A stretch of DNA of 64,000 nucleotides, taken from assembly GCA_037501455.1 (NCBI GenBank), contig CM074856.1, forward strand, positions 99,727,001 to 99,791,000. Reading direction: 5' to 3'. The DNA comes from Lantana camara. Lineage: Eukaryota; Streptophyta; Magnoliopsida; Lamiales; Verbenaceae. The notes beneath the pieces are model-generated. The model ran no database searches. It was not told the DNA's origin and saw nothing but the letters and a program-made list of their open reading frames with translations. The position numbers and the translations under genes were made by a program. Below are positions 46,647-58,545 of this stretch, piece after piece (positions within the stretch are counted from its first letter, which is position 1; the number at the start of each line of letters is the position of its first letter).

Positions 46647-48497
46647 AAATTGAGCACGAAATTCAGGTATAACATCGAATGCTTATAAACCGCGTGCATT
46701 CGAAATTGAGCACGTTCCAATTGGGTATAACTATATCCTAACCTCACCTAGTACCAAACAAAGCTGAAGACACCGCAAATGGTCCACCCCGAAACCAGCA
46801 TGACCACAAGTCAGCACCCCGGGTGCACCCGTATCAACTGCACGCGCAAAACACAACACAGATCATAGACTTAGACTCAGACAACCACACAGAGACGCAC
46901 GGGAAATGCTCAAACACTTAAGAAATGCAGTCACATAAATAGGGTTCAGATGCACTTCAATTATATGCAAAAGAAAACATTAGATAAATTGGTAAATAGT
47001 CCAAATTTTACATGTCGGGGTTCAAATTGCAAACCAAAACATCCGCATATATCAAGTTACATTTTATACATGCTTTCATATACATTGGAATTCATTTCGA
47101 TCGATAATTTAAGCACATGGCAATTAATTTGCATTTAAAACAATTAAATCAAATATGTCCCAAATACACAAATAAATTGGTAACAAATAAACAGAGTGTC
47201 AGATTGACGAAAGGAAAGCAGCATTGGACTCACCACAACAAGGTAGACAAACTGTCTGAAGCCTTCCGGAACGCCGGCACAGGAGCCGCTAGAACAGTGG
47301 TGGGCCGCCGCTTGGTCGCCGCAGGAGCGTGCCGGAAAAATCCTGAAAATTCACCCGTGAAAGAACTCCTCGTGCTCGTTCCAAATCCTCGATCAATTTT
47401 TGAAAATTCCAAGCGAATCGTCTCCAATTTTAGATCTAAGACCACGAAAACCCCTAAATCTTCAAAGTCCAATTACTTCCAAACCGGTGAACGAAAATCG
47501 AATCCGTAAGAGGCATTGTCTTACTCGTGACGAGCTCTTTGAAACCCCTATAGTAGTCACCGGAAAATATTCCCGGAGCGGACCTCGACCGCAAACCGCC
47601 GCTGAACCTCACCAAAACCACCACCTACGGTCACCAATTGCTCAAACCGAAGCCGGAATCGAACTCAGGAGGGTCAAAAACCTTGGAAATAATCAAGCCT
47701 CGTCGGAAAACTCCCCCGGAAGGCGGCGAAACGTGCAGCTACAGTAATGCGCGCCACCACCGCGTGCTTCAGGAGGCCCGTGTGGCGCCTTCGCGGCCAA
47801 CATGGCCACGCCTCCAACGTTAAGAGTTGCACCAGGATGTCTTCTTACCGGTCTAGGGGCGCGTCTCTCAAAAAGGGGGCCGGACGCCCCCCGCGGGAAG
47901 GCGACCAAGTCGCGGTTGTTTGAGCCCCCACCCGCTGTGACTGTAAATCGGCGAAAAGGGCTGCCTCCGCTTGTCATCGGGCGAAGATCTTGGTATGGTT
48001 GTGTTCGCCTTGTCGAGCTCTTCGAAATGGACTATCGATTCGTCGAATTCCATCGAGAAACGGCTAAGTTTGGATTAGTGTATATTTTCACACCTCGAAT
48101 GTGTGTGAACAGTGGAGGGATTGGTTTGAACGTTGGAGAAGAGAGAGAGCTGAAGCTGGAGTTATGGCACGAAAAAACGAGGATCCAGGTATTATATCTC
48201 GGGTCCTCGTACGCGAAAAAGATCGGAAGAAGGGGTTAATGACTTCAGAGTTTGGCAAACTTAGAATCTACGGACTCGTCTTGATGCCCCGAACGCGTTA
48301 AAGGGGTCGAAAATGTCGAAAACTCGATCGAACGAGATATGACCGAAAAACCCCCTAAAAAGAGAAAATTACAAAAAGACCCCTAAACTCTAAAAGAGTT
48401 CGAAATAGGGCCATGTAAAACATAAAATATCATAATTAAACACATAAAGAGGTTGAAACATGACGTACCTTATACGTCAAACGAACGGGATGATACA
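46647..48497 (-). repeat. LTR B, right part (5' start of a minus-strand LTR), GC-rich in the middle
   Basis: On the minus strand it starts TGTATCATCCCGTTCG at 48497. The stretch at about 46750-46850 matches LTR A fragments 2 and 3 (ACCAAACAAAGCTGAAG, AAATGGTCCACCCCG). Bases about 47250-48000 are unusually rich in CpG, and several medium-length frames overlap there on both strands (for example 47802-48239 plus). None resembles a known protein, so I treat it as LTR/leader sequence. Confidence 0.72.
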
Positions 48498-48502
48498 ACA
48501 AC

Positions 48503-48668
48503 AAACAATTCATTACATTTAAAACAATTAATTTCAAATATTCAAATTACACGAAACAATTCACAACAACCATGATATTGGGAACATTTCAATTTCATTC
48601 AAGTTTATTTAACTACATACGAAGTTAATTTTCTAAATATTACACTATCACCCTTCATATTTAAACAT
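48503..48668 (-). repeat. LTR A, fragment 4
   Basis: AT-rich sequence between the end of LTR B and the start of element C, taken as LTR A continuing after B; it ends AACAT. Assignment is by position only. Confidence 0.5.
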
Positions 48669-51600
48669 TGTAACATCCCGCTCATTCGGCCGTACAGGTA
48701 CGCGGTTCGAAAGTGCTAAGTACGCATTTAAATTATTTTAAATATGCGACTTACGTGTTTATTTTATTCTTTACGTGAAATATTTGAATTTTATACGAAC
48801 CTTATTCGAATTATTTGAACGTTTATGCTTTATTTGCCCGATTTTAATCCGTTTGTGCCCGTTTTAATTCTAACTTTTGGGATTAAGTGATATACATGAT
48901 ATTTTTATGTTATGAACTTGCTTACATGCTCTTTTTAACTTTTTAAGTTCGTTTGATACAGTTTTTGAACTGTTTTATTTATTAGGGACTTAAGGGCCTA
49001 ACTTGTTTTAGCGCCTTGTGTTCCGGAAGGCTTATCTTGGGCTCGGGAATTTGGATTCGAATTCTGGAAGTAACGTCAGACTCGTAACAAAGAATGGAAG
49101 CTAGAGAACTTAGCCTCATATTTTTCTAAGACCGTTTGACCTCTCGAATTTCACCCGAAACGCGACCCTCACCCATTTTGCTCATATTCGACACGTTTCT
49201 TATCCGATTTGACCCGTTTTTGAACCCATTATCTCCTCTTTTACCCTTTTATCTCACTCTCTCTCCCTCATCTCGGTTCAACCCAAGGAAAAGGAAATGA
49301 AAGAGCAGAAACTTAGCAGCAAGGGAGAAAGGAAGAAAAAGAGCAGGCACTATTCATCCTTCATGTTTTTGTGCTCGTTCGACCTCCAATCTTCGTCAAA
49401 TTTGAAAGGTATGCCCAGAATTCGAACCTCCATCTCCTTGCCTTTCTTTTAAATCTGATTTTGTCCATTTTCATCCATTTTTTAGCATGATATGAGGAGA
49501 TATGTGAATAGTTAGGTTATATGCTATTTGTGGGAGAATTCATGCCAAACTTGCTCTATAACTTCGATTGATGGATGATATATGATCTCTTAACCTCCAT
49601 TCATGTAAATATGAAAAGAAATTTCATGGAAAATGGCTTAAAATCGGGCCACTATGTATGAATTTCATTTCTTGAATTTGAAGAATAAGTGTTGATTGCT
49701 TCCTTGCCTTGCCGTGTTGTTGTGGGGTGTTTCGAAAAGGTTTTAGATGGGCTTTTACTGCATTTTTCTTTCCTCTTTGTTGCTTGTAGCTGCTTCTTTG
49801 ATGTTGTGCTTGGAAGATGGAGAAACCGGGGCTGGAAGCTGCTAAGTTCGCGACTTGCACGCACGACTGCGTCTAGGAATTTTCTGGTCATGCCCGGCGA
49901 CCAGATTTTGGGTTATTCTCGACTTACTATTGCTGCACAGGCTGGGAATGCTTGTAGTCGCGCCCACGACCACATTTGGGCGTGTCGTGACCCCTGTTGG
50001 AGCTGCTATCGGACTGCTGCTGCTGCCACGTGTTGTTTCTCGTTTCGTTCGTGTTTTTCGTGTTTTGTTGCATATTTCTTTCCTTGTATGCGTTAGTAAC
50101 TTGTTAAATTATATGTTAAGTGTTGTATTATGAATTTATCTTTTTAATTCCATGTTTTTACATGAAATAAATGACCTACGTGCTTCATATGTGCTTAAAC
50201 GTGCATGCATGAATTAATATGACCTTTCCTTGCTTTGTTTGATAATTTCTTCCTTCTTTTCTTGTGTGCATGCATGCCTAACGTATTATATAATGTGTTA
50301 TGAGTGTTGTATCAATTTTATGGATTTGTTTGACGTGAATTTGGTGCCCTTACATGCAAAATGTGACTTATTATACTCTAATTGCGTTATAACGTGCATG
50401 TATATGTGAATACCTTGTTTGTTTGCCTTCCATGTAATTCCCTTGCTCTTTTATTGAAGTATATGCATTTCTAACGTGTTATATGACGTGTTATGAGTGT
50501 TGCACGAAATTAATGAATTGTTTAAGGTAAAATATATGTATTATGATTTAAGATGGCTTAATATGGCATCATATGACCTAAATGAGATCTCATTGCATTC
50601 TTTGAGCATCATTTGCATTCATATGCATTACCGAGCGTCTATTTGGTACATTTTGAGTCTATGTTCATCATTTGTTTTGTCCTTAGGTTCGTTCCGGGGG
50701 TGATGAGGAGGTCCTTTAGAGATGTTTTGGGTCGTTTCATCCGGAGTGGTCCTCAAGGTAAGGTTTCTTTCTTTTTAGATATAGCGACCTACAACCCTAC
50801 CTGAATTTTGAGCGCGCAAGCGATTACGTATATATATACATACTTAGATATGTGTTTTAATATATATTTTATGGGATTTGACCCGTTTTGTTATGGAATC
50901 ATTGAAAACGCTTTTATATATATACGTAACCTATTTTTACGTTTATTTGGTTTGAAAAGGGTTGGTGCGTGTGAACAATTTCAAATAGCGAGATTATGAC
51001 TTTGAAATATAAGTCGGAAAAATTATGAAATTTCGAAATTACTAAACTTATGACTTATGACTTATGAAATGGGACCGAGGAAGTGGTACGTGATTCTCGG
51101 GTCGGCCATGGGGTAGCCGAGCTATCTCATCAACGCAACCCCATTTTTATGTAGGGAGATTGTCCATCCTGGGTAGTTCGAGGGGAAGGCGATCTCTTGA
51201 GAACCGGCGGTTAAAACCCGTCGGGGAGCAGGTAGGATCCCCCAACTCAACCTTTTCGATGAGAGAACGGGGTTGAGGATGGCCATCCTCATCCCCACCC
51301 AGAGAAGGAGGATTGATTTAGATTATTATTTATGTTTTGGCTTCGAGTTTGAATATGAAGGGAGTAAGTGGGTTTGAACTGGTTCTTGCCGAGTCATTTG
51401 ATTTTGATTATGAATACGGTTCGTGAAACGGGAGTGGACTCCAAATTTATAAAATTGGTTGATTTTGGCCTTTGGCCTTAAACCCCGTTTTTCTTATATG
51501 TAGTATCACGTGCTAAAATGATTTAGAATGCAAAAACCACGCCCCGGTTCATTAACTCTTTACTTTAGAATATACTATGCTCCTAAGTATATGTACGTGT

Positions 51601-52096
51601 GCGTGTGTTAGGCCCCTCACAAGTCTTTAGGACTGACCCCTCCTCGTTGTTTTCTTCTTTCCCTTGTTTCTATTGAGTTGCAGGTGTCCGTGGGGAGTTT
51701 GTGCTAGGTGGCAGTTGTTGTCGAGTCTTGGGCTTTGTTTTAGTTTCATGCATCTTTCTAGTTTATTTTGTACTTTTGAACTTATATAAATTATGTTTTT
51801 GTGAATATAAACCAAATTTGAGAAATTTGTATAAGAAGTTTTTAAATTTGAACTTGGATACTTGCATATTTTGACAATTGACGAGCATATATGTTTGTTT
51901 ATTTGAATAATGGGGCTTCTGCTTTTGCTTTGTTTATTTTGCGCACTCTGATTTAGGGTCTAGACCGCCTAGTCTAGCTGTGATTTTGTTTGTCTCCCGT
52001 TCGCTGTAGTTTGATATGTGTGCGGAGTTCCCATTTCGTTACATATGTTGGGCTACGGTACGGGGGATGTAGTGCCTTGCGCTCCGGGGTGCTACA
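48669..52096 (+). repeat. 5' LTR of element C (3428 bp)
   Basis: It starts TGTAACATCCCGCTC and ends CGGGGTGCTACA. Donor-like CAAG/GTAAGG (50757/50758) and acceptor-like GAGTTGCAG (51683) bracket about 926 bases. Bases about 49850-50000 hold imperfect inverted words such as GTCGCGCCCACGAC and GGGCGTGTCGTGAC, perhaps a decayed palindrome cluster. GCTAGGTGGC and ACCGCCTAG occur near the end. Confidence 0.88.
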
Positions 52097-52104
52097 TCCT
52101 AAAG

Positions 52105-52116
52105 TGGTACCAGAGC
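52105..52116 (+). other. Primer-binding site of C, one mismatch
   Basis: TGGTACCAGAGC, one base different from the usual TGGTATCAGAGC, 8 bases after the LTR. A 12-bp stem with one bulge and a GCAA loop spans 52112-52140. Confidence 0.88.
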
Positions 52117-52810
52117 TCCGGGTTGCAAAACCGGAGCTCTAGCATCGTATCGGGTCTGTCTAGGTCGTTCGGCTTAGGATTATGTGTTTGTTTGCATTCA
52201 CTTTCATCAATCATGTGATTTATTTGCATTAATTATATTATTTGTGTTAATCGTTCACGTGAACATGCACTAAAACCCCTGCATGTATCGATATTTCATG
52301 GAAACTGTGTTTTCATTTCAGGATATTGCTCCAATAATAACAAGTATCACCGGGAGAAGGGCAAAAGAAACAAGTCTCTCCGGCCTACAAGGGGTTTAGG
52401 GAATTTTGACCTTCCGAAATTGTTTGATGAAGCTGTTGATGTCAAGACCAAGAGAGGGATGTTCGGCATGGTAGGGTTTTGGAAGGTTTGTTCGGGATAT
52501 TCCAAGAAAAGATGAAGTATACCCTTCCATTCAAATTTAAGGTTGAGCTCTGAAGTGGTTTAAGAAAACAATATCTGAATCATAGAGTCCGGGAAAGGAT
52601 TTCATTCGAGATTTTATCACAAGTACCTCCCTCCAGTTAATAATAAGGAACTTCAAGAAATTTCTAGATTCCGAGTAAGAATTGGTAATGATGGATTATA
52701 GATTGAAGTTTGAGACAACAAGGGTCGATAAAGATTTTCCTAAAGTTTGAAATTACTTCAAGGGAATAAAGATGGAATTCAAGGAATTCTTTAAGTTTCC
52801 ATGGTGTATA
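52117..52810 (+). pseudogene. Gag remnant of element C
   Basis: A TTTCAG near 52317 stands where the other elements start gag, but no ATG follows. Broken frames give segments resembling the gag domain: FIRDF and YHKYLPPVNNKELQEF near 52600, MDYRLKFE near 52690, and YFKGIKMEFKEF near 52755. Several stops intervene. It is cut at 52810 by D (flank GTATA). Confidence 0.65.
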
Positions 52811-55765
52811 TGTAGCGCCCGGAGCGGTGGGCCACCACATCCCCCACACCCAAACCCGAACCCACATATGAAATGGATTTCCATACATGAATCCAAGTTT
52901 AAGCGAACGGGAACCTACACACCCACACTAGGCTAAACGGGGCTAAACTCAAACAGAGCGTGCAAAACCAACAGTAAAGTGGAAGCAATAACACAAGGAT
53001 CGAAAGAGAGCTCTAGCTAACATACACATCATATACATTGGCTTCACAGCCCAAAAGGGTTCAAGTATATACATCAAGAGTGTAAAATCCTTCAAAGTAT
53101 CACTTCTAATATCAAATACATAAGATTAAATGTCCAAAAACAGGAATTATGAATGCAACTCGACCTAGACACGCAAGTACAAGACTACGACTCGCACTTC
53201 CCCGCCTAGCTCGACACAACGTGCACTGGAGTGGAGAAAAGAGAGGGTCAGTCAACAACTCGACTGAGTGAGGGGGCGGAAAAAACACACTCACATCTAA
53301 ATATATATAGAAAGCAAAGCATAACAAACGTGATGACCATGAATCGAGCTTAGGGTTTTACATACCAAAACCTTTTCTAAAGATAACATATAATATAAGA
53401 GAAAACCCATCTTGATTCATGATCTATCGAACATAGCAAAACATAAACATAAGCCCGGCGAGAACGGACTATCCCAAACTCCTCCATAAATATACGGAAA
53501 GCGCAAATCATAAATCAATCCACCCCAACAACATGGTGGTCAGGAATCAAACCCTTCCACCTACTTACGTATGTACGAGGGGTAGCTAACCCGCAACGTA
53601 CTCGGAGCATCACGCCTCATCAACCTCCAAGAATCGCGCATAACACTACGAATGGGAATCATGCACAGGCTTAACCCGACGGCCCTTGCCTTCCCGGGCG
53701 TCCTTACCCACAATTCCCGGGCCCAAGATACCTTACCAAGTACCAATTCCCATCTTTCAGGGCATACTCGCTCAATATAACGTAAATAAAGTCACAAAAC
53801 ATAGCTTACATATGCTCGTACTTATACCATTTTCATAACCGAAAAACTTAGTCACAAGACCATAACATAACTTAACCATTCGTATTTAATATATATATAT
53901 TCGCATACAGGGTGAGAAACCAACACCTAATCGGCTATAGGTCGCTTAACTAGTATCAAAGATCCTAACCTCACCTTGACAAAAGAGACAAAAGGGCAGA
54001 ATCAAAACGGTGACCAACCACCTAAGCTTCGGGCTCTTGCGCGACTGGAAGAGGCTCTGAAACACAAAAGAAAGCAAGACCCGAGACTTAGACTCAAATA
54101 AGAACCAAATAGACGCTCGGCAATGCTTAGGAATGCAAAGAATGCAAATGGAGTGCATAAACATACCCAATAGATCTTACCAATTTGTATCCATGCCATT
54201 CATATTAAATAAGGTCATAAATTTAAACCAATGCACATAACGCGTAATATAACAAGCTAACATTGCATACACTTCATAAATGAAGAAAGAAAATACAAAG
54301 AAAACACCGAAGCGATAAAACGAGCAATTGCCGCCGCCATATTTTCAAATGATACGGTCGTGTTGGGTTTTTATACAAAATGGACACGGCCGTGTCCGAT
54401 TAAAATTAATTCAGGTGCTTAATACGAGACGCTGACACGGCCGTGTTGAGTTTTAGTACAAAATGGACACGGCCGTGTCCGATTTTATGAAATTAATTTG
54501 CTCCAAGTCGAGAGACTGACACGGCCGTGTCCAAAACATGTACAAAGCTAACACGGCCGTGTTGGCCCTTCGTCTTCGAAAAAAATATACAGCAGCAACA
54601 GTAACTCTGCGCCAAAAATTAGAGGAAGAAGCAGAGCAACACGCAGCAACAACAAGCAACCATATCAAGCTACAAAACTCGTGCAAACCAAAGCAAATAA
54701 CCACATGATCATCATATAATCTCCCAACTATCACAAAAGTTCAAGAATCAACATATATCTCAAGTTCATCCAAGCAAGGATTTAAATTCCATTAATGGTA
54801 ACCTTCACCATATTCAACCATCAGCAAAAAGGGGATTTATATATTCAATTTAGAGTCAAAAGGGATCACATATACAACTTCAAATTAAAGCTTAACTCTA
54901 AGAAACACAAGAGATCATCAAACCCTCAAGATACATGCCATGCTCCATAAATACCCCAAACGTAGCTCAAAGCATGGAATTAGTAGCTCAAAATGATCAT
55001 ATAATCATGTACATATCAAATACTAACTTACCCCTTGAAGAAGATGGAAGAAAATGGAGATTAGAGCTCAAATTCTCTTTGGGGTGAATAGTGATGGGTT
55101 GAAGGGTTTAAGCTCCAAAGTTGCTGCACCTTTTCTTTTTTTTCTTGTATGTACTGAGGTAGAGGAGAGGGAGAGATGAATATGCTGATTTTTGGTGTGA
55201 AGTGGGCCCAAGTCTCATGTGAAAAGGTTAGAAGTTGAAGGATTAAATTGCAATTAGGCGAAAGGTAATCATATAGGAGCGAGGTAAGTTTCCGGTCGGA
55301 TTTTGGAGTATCGAATAGGCTTAAAAGGTTATGAGGCTTAATCCATCGAACCCGAATCGTCGAAACAAGTTCAACGGTGGAGACAGAATTCGAATCCGAA
55401 TTCCCGAGCTCAAAATACACACATTGGAACCCAAGTTGCGCTAAAAGCGTTTTAACCTCCTTCAGGTTCCAAACTTAACAATTAATTCAAAAGCTCAACA
55501 ATGCAACTCGAAAACATATAACGAGCATAAATCTAAGTTCATAGCACGTAATTCTCCAACATACTAAAACAACGTAAAATTCCGAATTCAATTCAAGCAT
55601 CAACAAATCAAATCTTAACAAATAGCATTCATAATCATATAGAATTCATTCAAATCCATAAGAAATATTTAAAATAAGAATTAAAAGAATAAAGAATATG
55701 AATTTAAATAAAGTAAATCGCGCACATACGTCATAGCTGTACGGTCTGAAAGTCGGGGTGTCACA
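52811..55765 (-). repeat. 3' LTR of element D (2955 bp)
   Basis: On the minus strand it runs from TGTGACACCCCGAC (55765) to GGGCGCTACA (52811). Donor-like AAG/GTGAGG near 53975/53974 and acceptor-like CTCCAG near 53226 are on the minus strand. CCCGCCTAGC is at 53201. It contains the palindrome cluster at 54352-54563. Confidence 0.92.
54352..54563. repeat. GGACACGGCCGTGTCC palindrome cluster in the D LTR
   Basis: Six copies, at about 54352, 54382, 54434, 54465, 54518 and 54550. Those at 54382 and 54465 are perfect 16-base palindromes. Two successive units of about 82 bases (from 54352 and from 54434) repeat palindrome, ACAAAATGG spacer, palindrome and AATTAATT. Confidence 0.92.
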
Positions 55766-55778
55766 ATCCTTCCCCCTT
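55766..55778 (-). other. Polypurine tract of element D
   Basis: Minus-strand AAGGGGGAAGGAT precedes the LTR start at 55765. Confidence 0.85.
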
Positions 55779-55793
55779 ATAAAGGACTTGTCC

Positions 55794-58545
55794 TCAAGTT
55801 CGAACCGAGCTCTCAAACAAATCCGGATATAATATCTTCATCTTTTCCTCGGTTTCCCAAGTGGATTCTTCCGATTTCTGTTCCCTCCAAAGTACCCTGA
55901 CTAAAGGTATCTGCCGGTTTCTCAATTCTTGCATTTTCCGATCTTGAATTGTAACTGGATGTTTCTCAATCGTCAAGTTCGGCTCTAACTGAACCTCTTC
56001 AACTGGGAGAATTGTTGCCTCATCGGGATATTATTTACGAAGCTGAGCAACGTGAAACACGTTGTGTATCCTGGTCAAATTTGGCGGTAAATCCAATCTG
56101 TACCCTGCTTCCCCTATTCTTTCTAAAATCTCAAACGGCCCCAGATATCGGGGACTGAGTTTCCCACCTTTACCAATCCGAGTGAAACCCTTTCTCGGAG
56201 ATGCTTTCAAAAAGACTCTATCTCCCACTTCGAATTGTAAAGGCCTTCTTCTTCTATCTGCGTTACTCTTCTGACGAGACTGAGCTGCCTTCATTCCTTG
56301 CCTAATCTTATGAACCTTCTCAATCGTGGTGGCAATATTCTCCTTAGATTCGGCTCTCTCAAATTTATGCTCTTCAGTCCATCTCCAATCCTCAATATCC
56401 CAAAATAAAGGGGATCTGCTCTTTCTCCCATAAAGTCGCTCGTAAGGAGCCATCCTAATCGAACCCTGATAGCTGTTATTATAAGCAAACTCTACCAAAG
56501 CCAGATGCTCGTCCCACTTATCTTGAAAATCCAAAATACACGCCCTAAGCATATCTTCCAAATACTGAATCAACCTCTCTGACAGACCGTCTGCCTGAGG
56601 ATGCGAAGCAGTACTAAACTTGAGCCTGGTGCCCAAACATCTCTGAAGATTCTGCCAAAAGATCGAAGTGAACTTAGGATCTTCGGTACCTTATCCGACA
56701 TCCGAACTTTAAGAAAATGGGCTCACTTAGTCAATCTATCGACAATTACCCAAATTCCATCAAACCCTCCTTTGACTCTAGGCAAGCCGGACACAAAGTC
56801 CATTGTCACTTGCTCCCACTTCCACTCGGGAATAGGAAGTGGTTGGAGAGTTCCTCTTGGTTTCTGGTGTTCTGCCTTCACCTTTTGACACGTTAGACAT
56901 CGCTTCACAAAGTTCGCGACGTCCCTCTTCATGCCATTCCACCAGAACCTTTCTTTCAAGTCTCGATACATCTTAGTACCTCACGGATGAATCGAGTACC
57001 TCGAGCGATGTGTTTCTTCCAAAATCAACCTCTTAAGCTCGGTTGGAACACAAATTCGTGATTCGAACCTTAACAAACCTGAATCATCCAATCCAAACCT
57101 AGAATCTGGATTCCCTTGAGAAGGAGCTAACAATCTCAGAATCTCGGCATCCGAGGCCTGAGCTTCTAGTAACTGTTGTTTCAAATCTGGTAAAACTATC
57201 AGATTAACCAACCAAGTCCCTGAAACCAGAATCTCCGAACCCGAATTTGCAGAACTTGTCTCAACACTAGCCAATCCCACCTTCCTACTCAAGGCATCAG
57301 CTACAACATTAGCTTTACCCGGATGATATTGAATCTTACATTCATAATCCTCGAGTAATTCCATCCAACGCCTCTGCCTGACGTTTAAATCCTTCTGAGA
57401 AAAGAGGTATTTGAGACTTTGATGATCTGAAAATACCTCGAACGTAGTACAGTAAAGATAGTGTCGCCACTTCATCAAAGCGACCACAACCGCAGCTAAT
57501 TCCAAGTCATGGGTAGGGTAATTCTTCTCATGCTCCTTCAACTTCCTCGAACCTTAAGCTACCACTCTACCATGCTGCATTAAAACACAACCCAGACCCT
57601 CCTTAGAAGCATCCGTATAAACTGTATAACCCTCATTGCCCTCGGGTAGGGTAAGAACTGGTGCTGAAGTCAATTTCACCTTCAGAGTCTGAAAACTTGC
57701 TTCACATTTGTCATCCCACTCGAATTTCACTTCCTTCTTAGTCAGATGAGTCAACGGGGCAGCAATCTTAGAAAAATCTTTAACAAACCTTCGATAGTAA
57801 CCAGCTAATCTAAGAAAACTTCGAATTTCTGATACATTCCTCGGTCTCTCCCAACGAAGCACGGATTCAATCTTAGACGGATCCACTTAAATTCCATTAC
57901 CCGAAATAATATGCCCCAAAAATATAACCCGGTCGATCCAAAACTCGCATTTGCTAAACTTGGCATACAACTTATATTCCCTTAAGGTTTCCAAAACAAT
58001 CTGGAGATGCTGAGCATGCTCTTCAGCCGACTTAGAATACACCAGAATGTCGTCTATAAAGATTACCACCAACTTGTTAAGGAACTGCCTGAACACTCGG
58101 TGCATCATATCCATAAACACGGCTGGAGCATTAGTTAACCCGAAAGGCATTACAACAAACTCAAAATGACCATAACGAGTGTTGAATCCAGTCTTAGGAA
58201 TATCCTCCTCCCTAATTCGCAACTGGTAGTAACCTTGCCTCAAATCCAACTTAGAATAGACCTTAGCACCTTGTAAGATATCAAACAACTCCTCGATGTG
58301 AGGCAATGGTTACTTATTCTTTACCGTCATCCGATTCAGCTCACGATAATCTATGCACATCCGTAACGTTCCATCTTTCTTCTTTACAAATAGAACGGGA
58401 GCACCCCACGGAGAAGTGCTCGGACGAATGTACCCGCAAGCTAGAAGTTCGTCAAGCTGCGACTTTAGCTCCTTTAACTCTGCAGGGGCCATTCTATAGG
58501 GAGTCTTCGAGAAAGGCTCTGCTCCGGGATAGAGGTCAATTACAA
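55794..58545 (-). pseudogene. pol: Pol of element D (RT, RNase H, integrase, chromodomain), broken
   Basis: Reading down from 58545 on the minus strand: RT with [12 protein letters not shown] and FIDD (codons at 58054-58049), RNase H with [10 protein letters not shown] and DLELAAV, integrase zinc finger (RSRYSIHP to [12 protein letters not shown]), D in [10 protein letters not shown] in DGLSERLIQYLED, and chromodomain at 55976-55800. Stops occur at about 58309, 57889, 57553 and 56980. Near 56690 a deletion of about 20 codons with a frame change removes the second catalytic Asp region of integrase. A further frame change near 58545 separates this part from the gag/protease frame. No functional enzyme is possible from this copy. 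Confidence 0.9.

Larger units (their letters stand above)
48669..52810 (+). mobile_element. Element C: plus-strand Ty3-type element, 5' part (continues past D)
   Basis: A full LTR, a primer site and a gag remnant are present before element D interrupts at 52811. The rest of C would lie right of the window. Confidence 0.82.

Noticed and set aside
47802..48239. 145-codon plus-strand frame in LTR B
   Set aside because: Lies in GC-rich LTR sequence with equally open frames on the other strand; no recognisable domain and antisense to the LTR.
49689..50096. 135-codon frame in LTR C
   Set aside because: Cys- and Phe-rich low-complexity peptide from LTR sequence; overlapped by other open frames and without a domain.
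55061..55420. 119-codon minus-strand frame in the D LTR
   Set aside because: Within LTR sequence with no similarity to a known protein.
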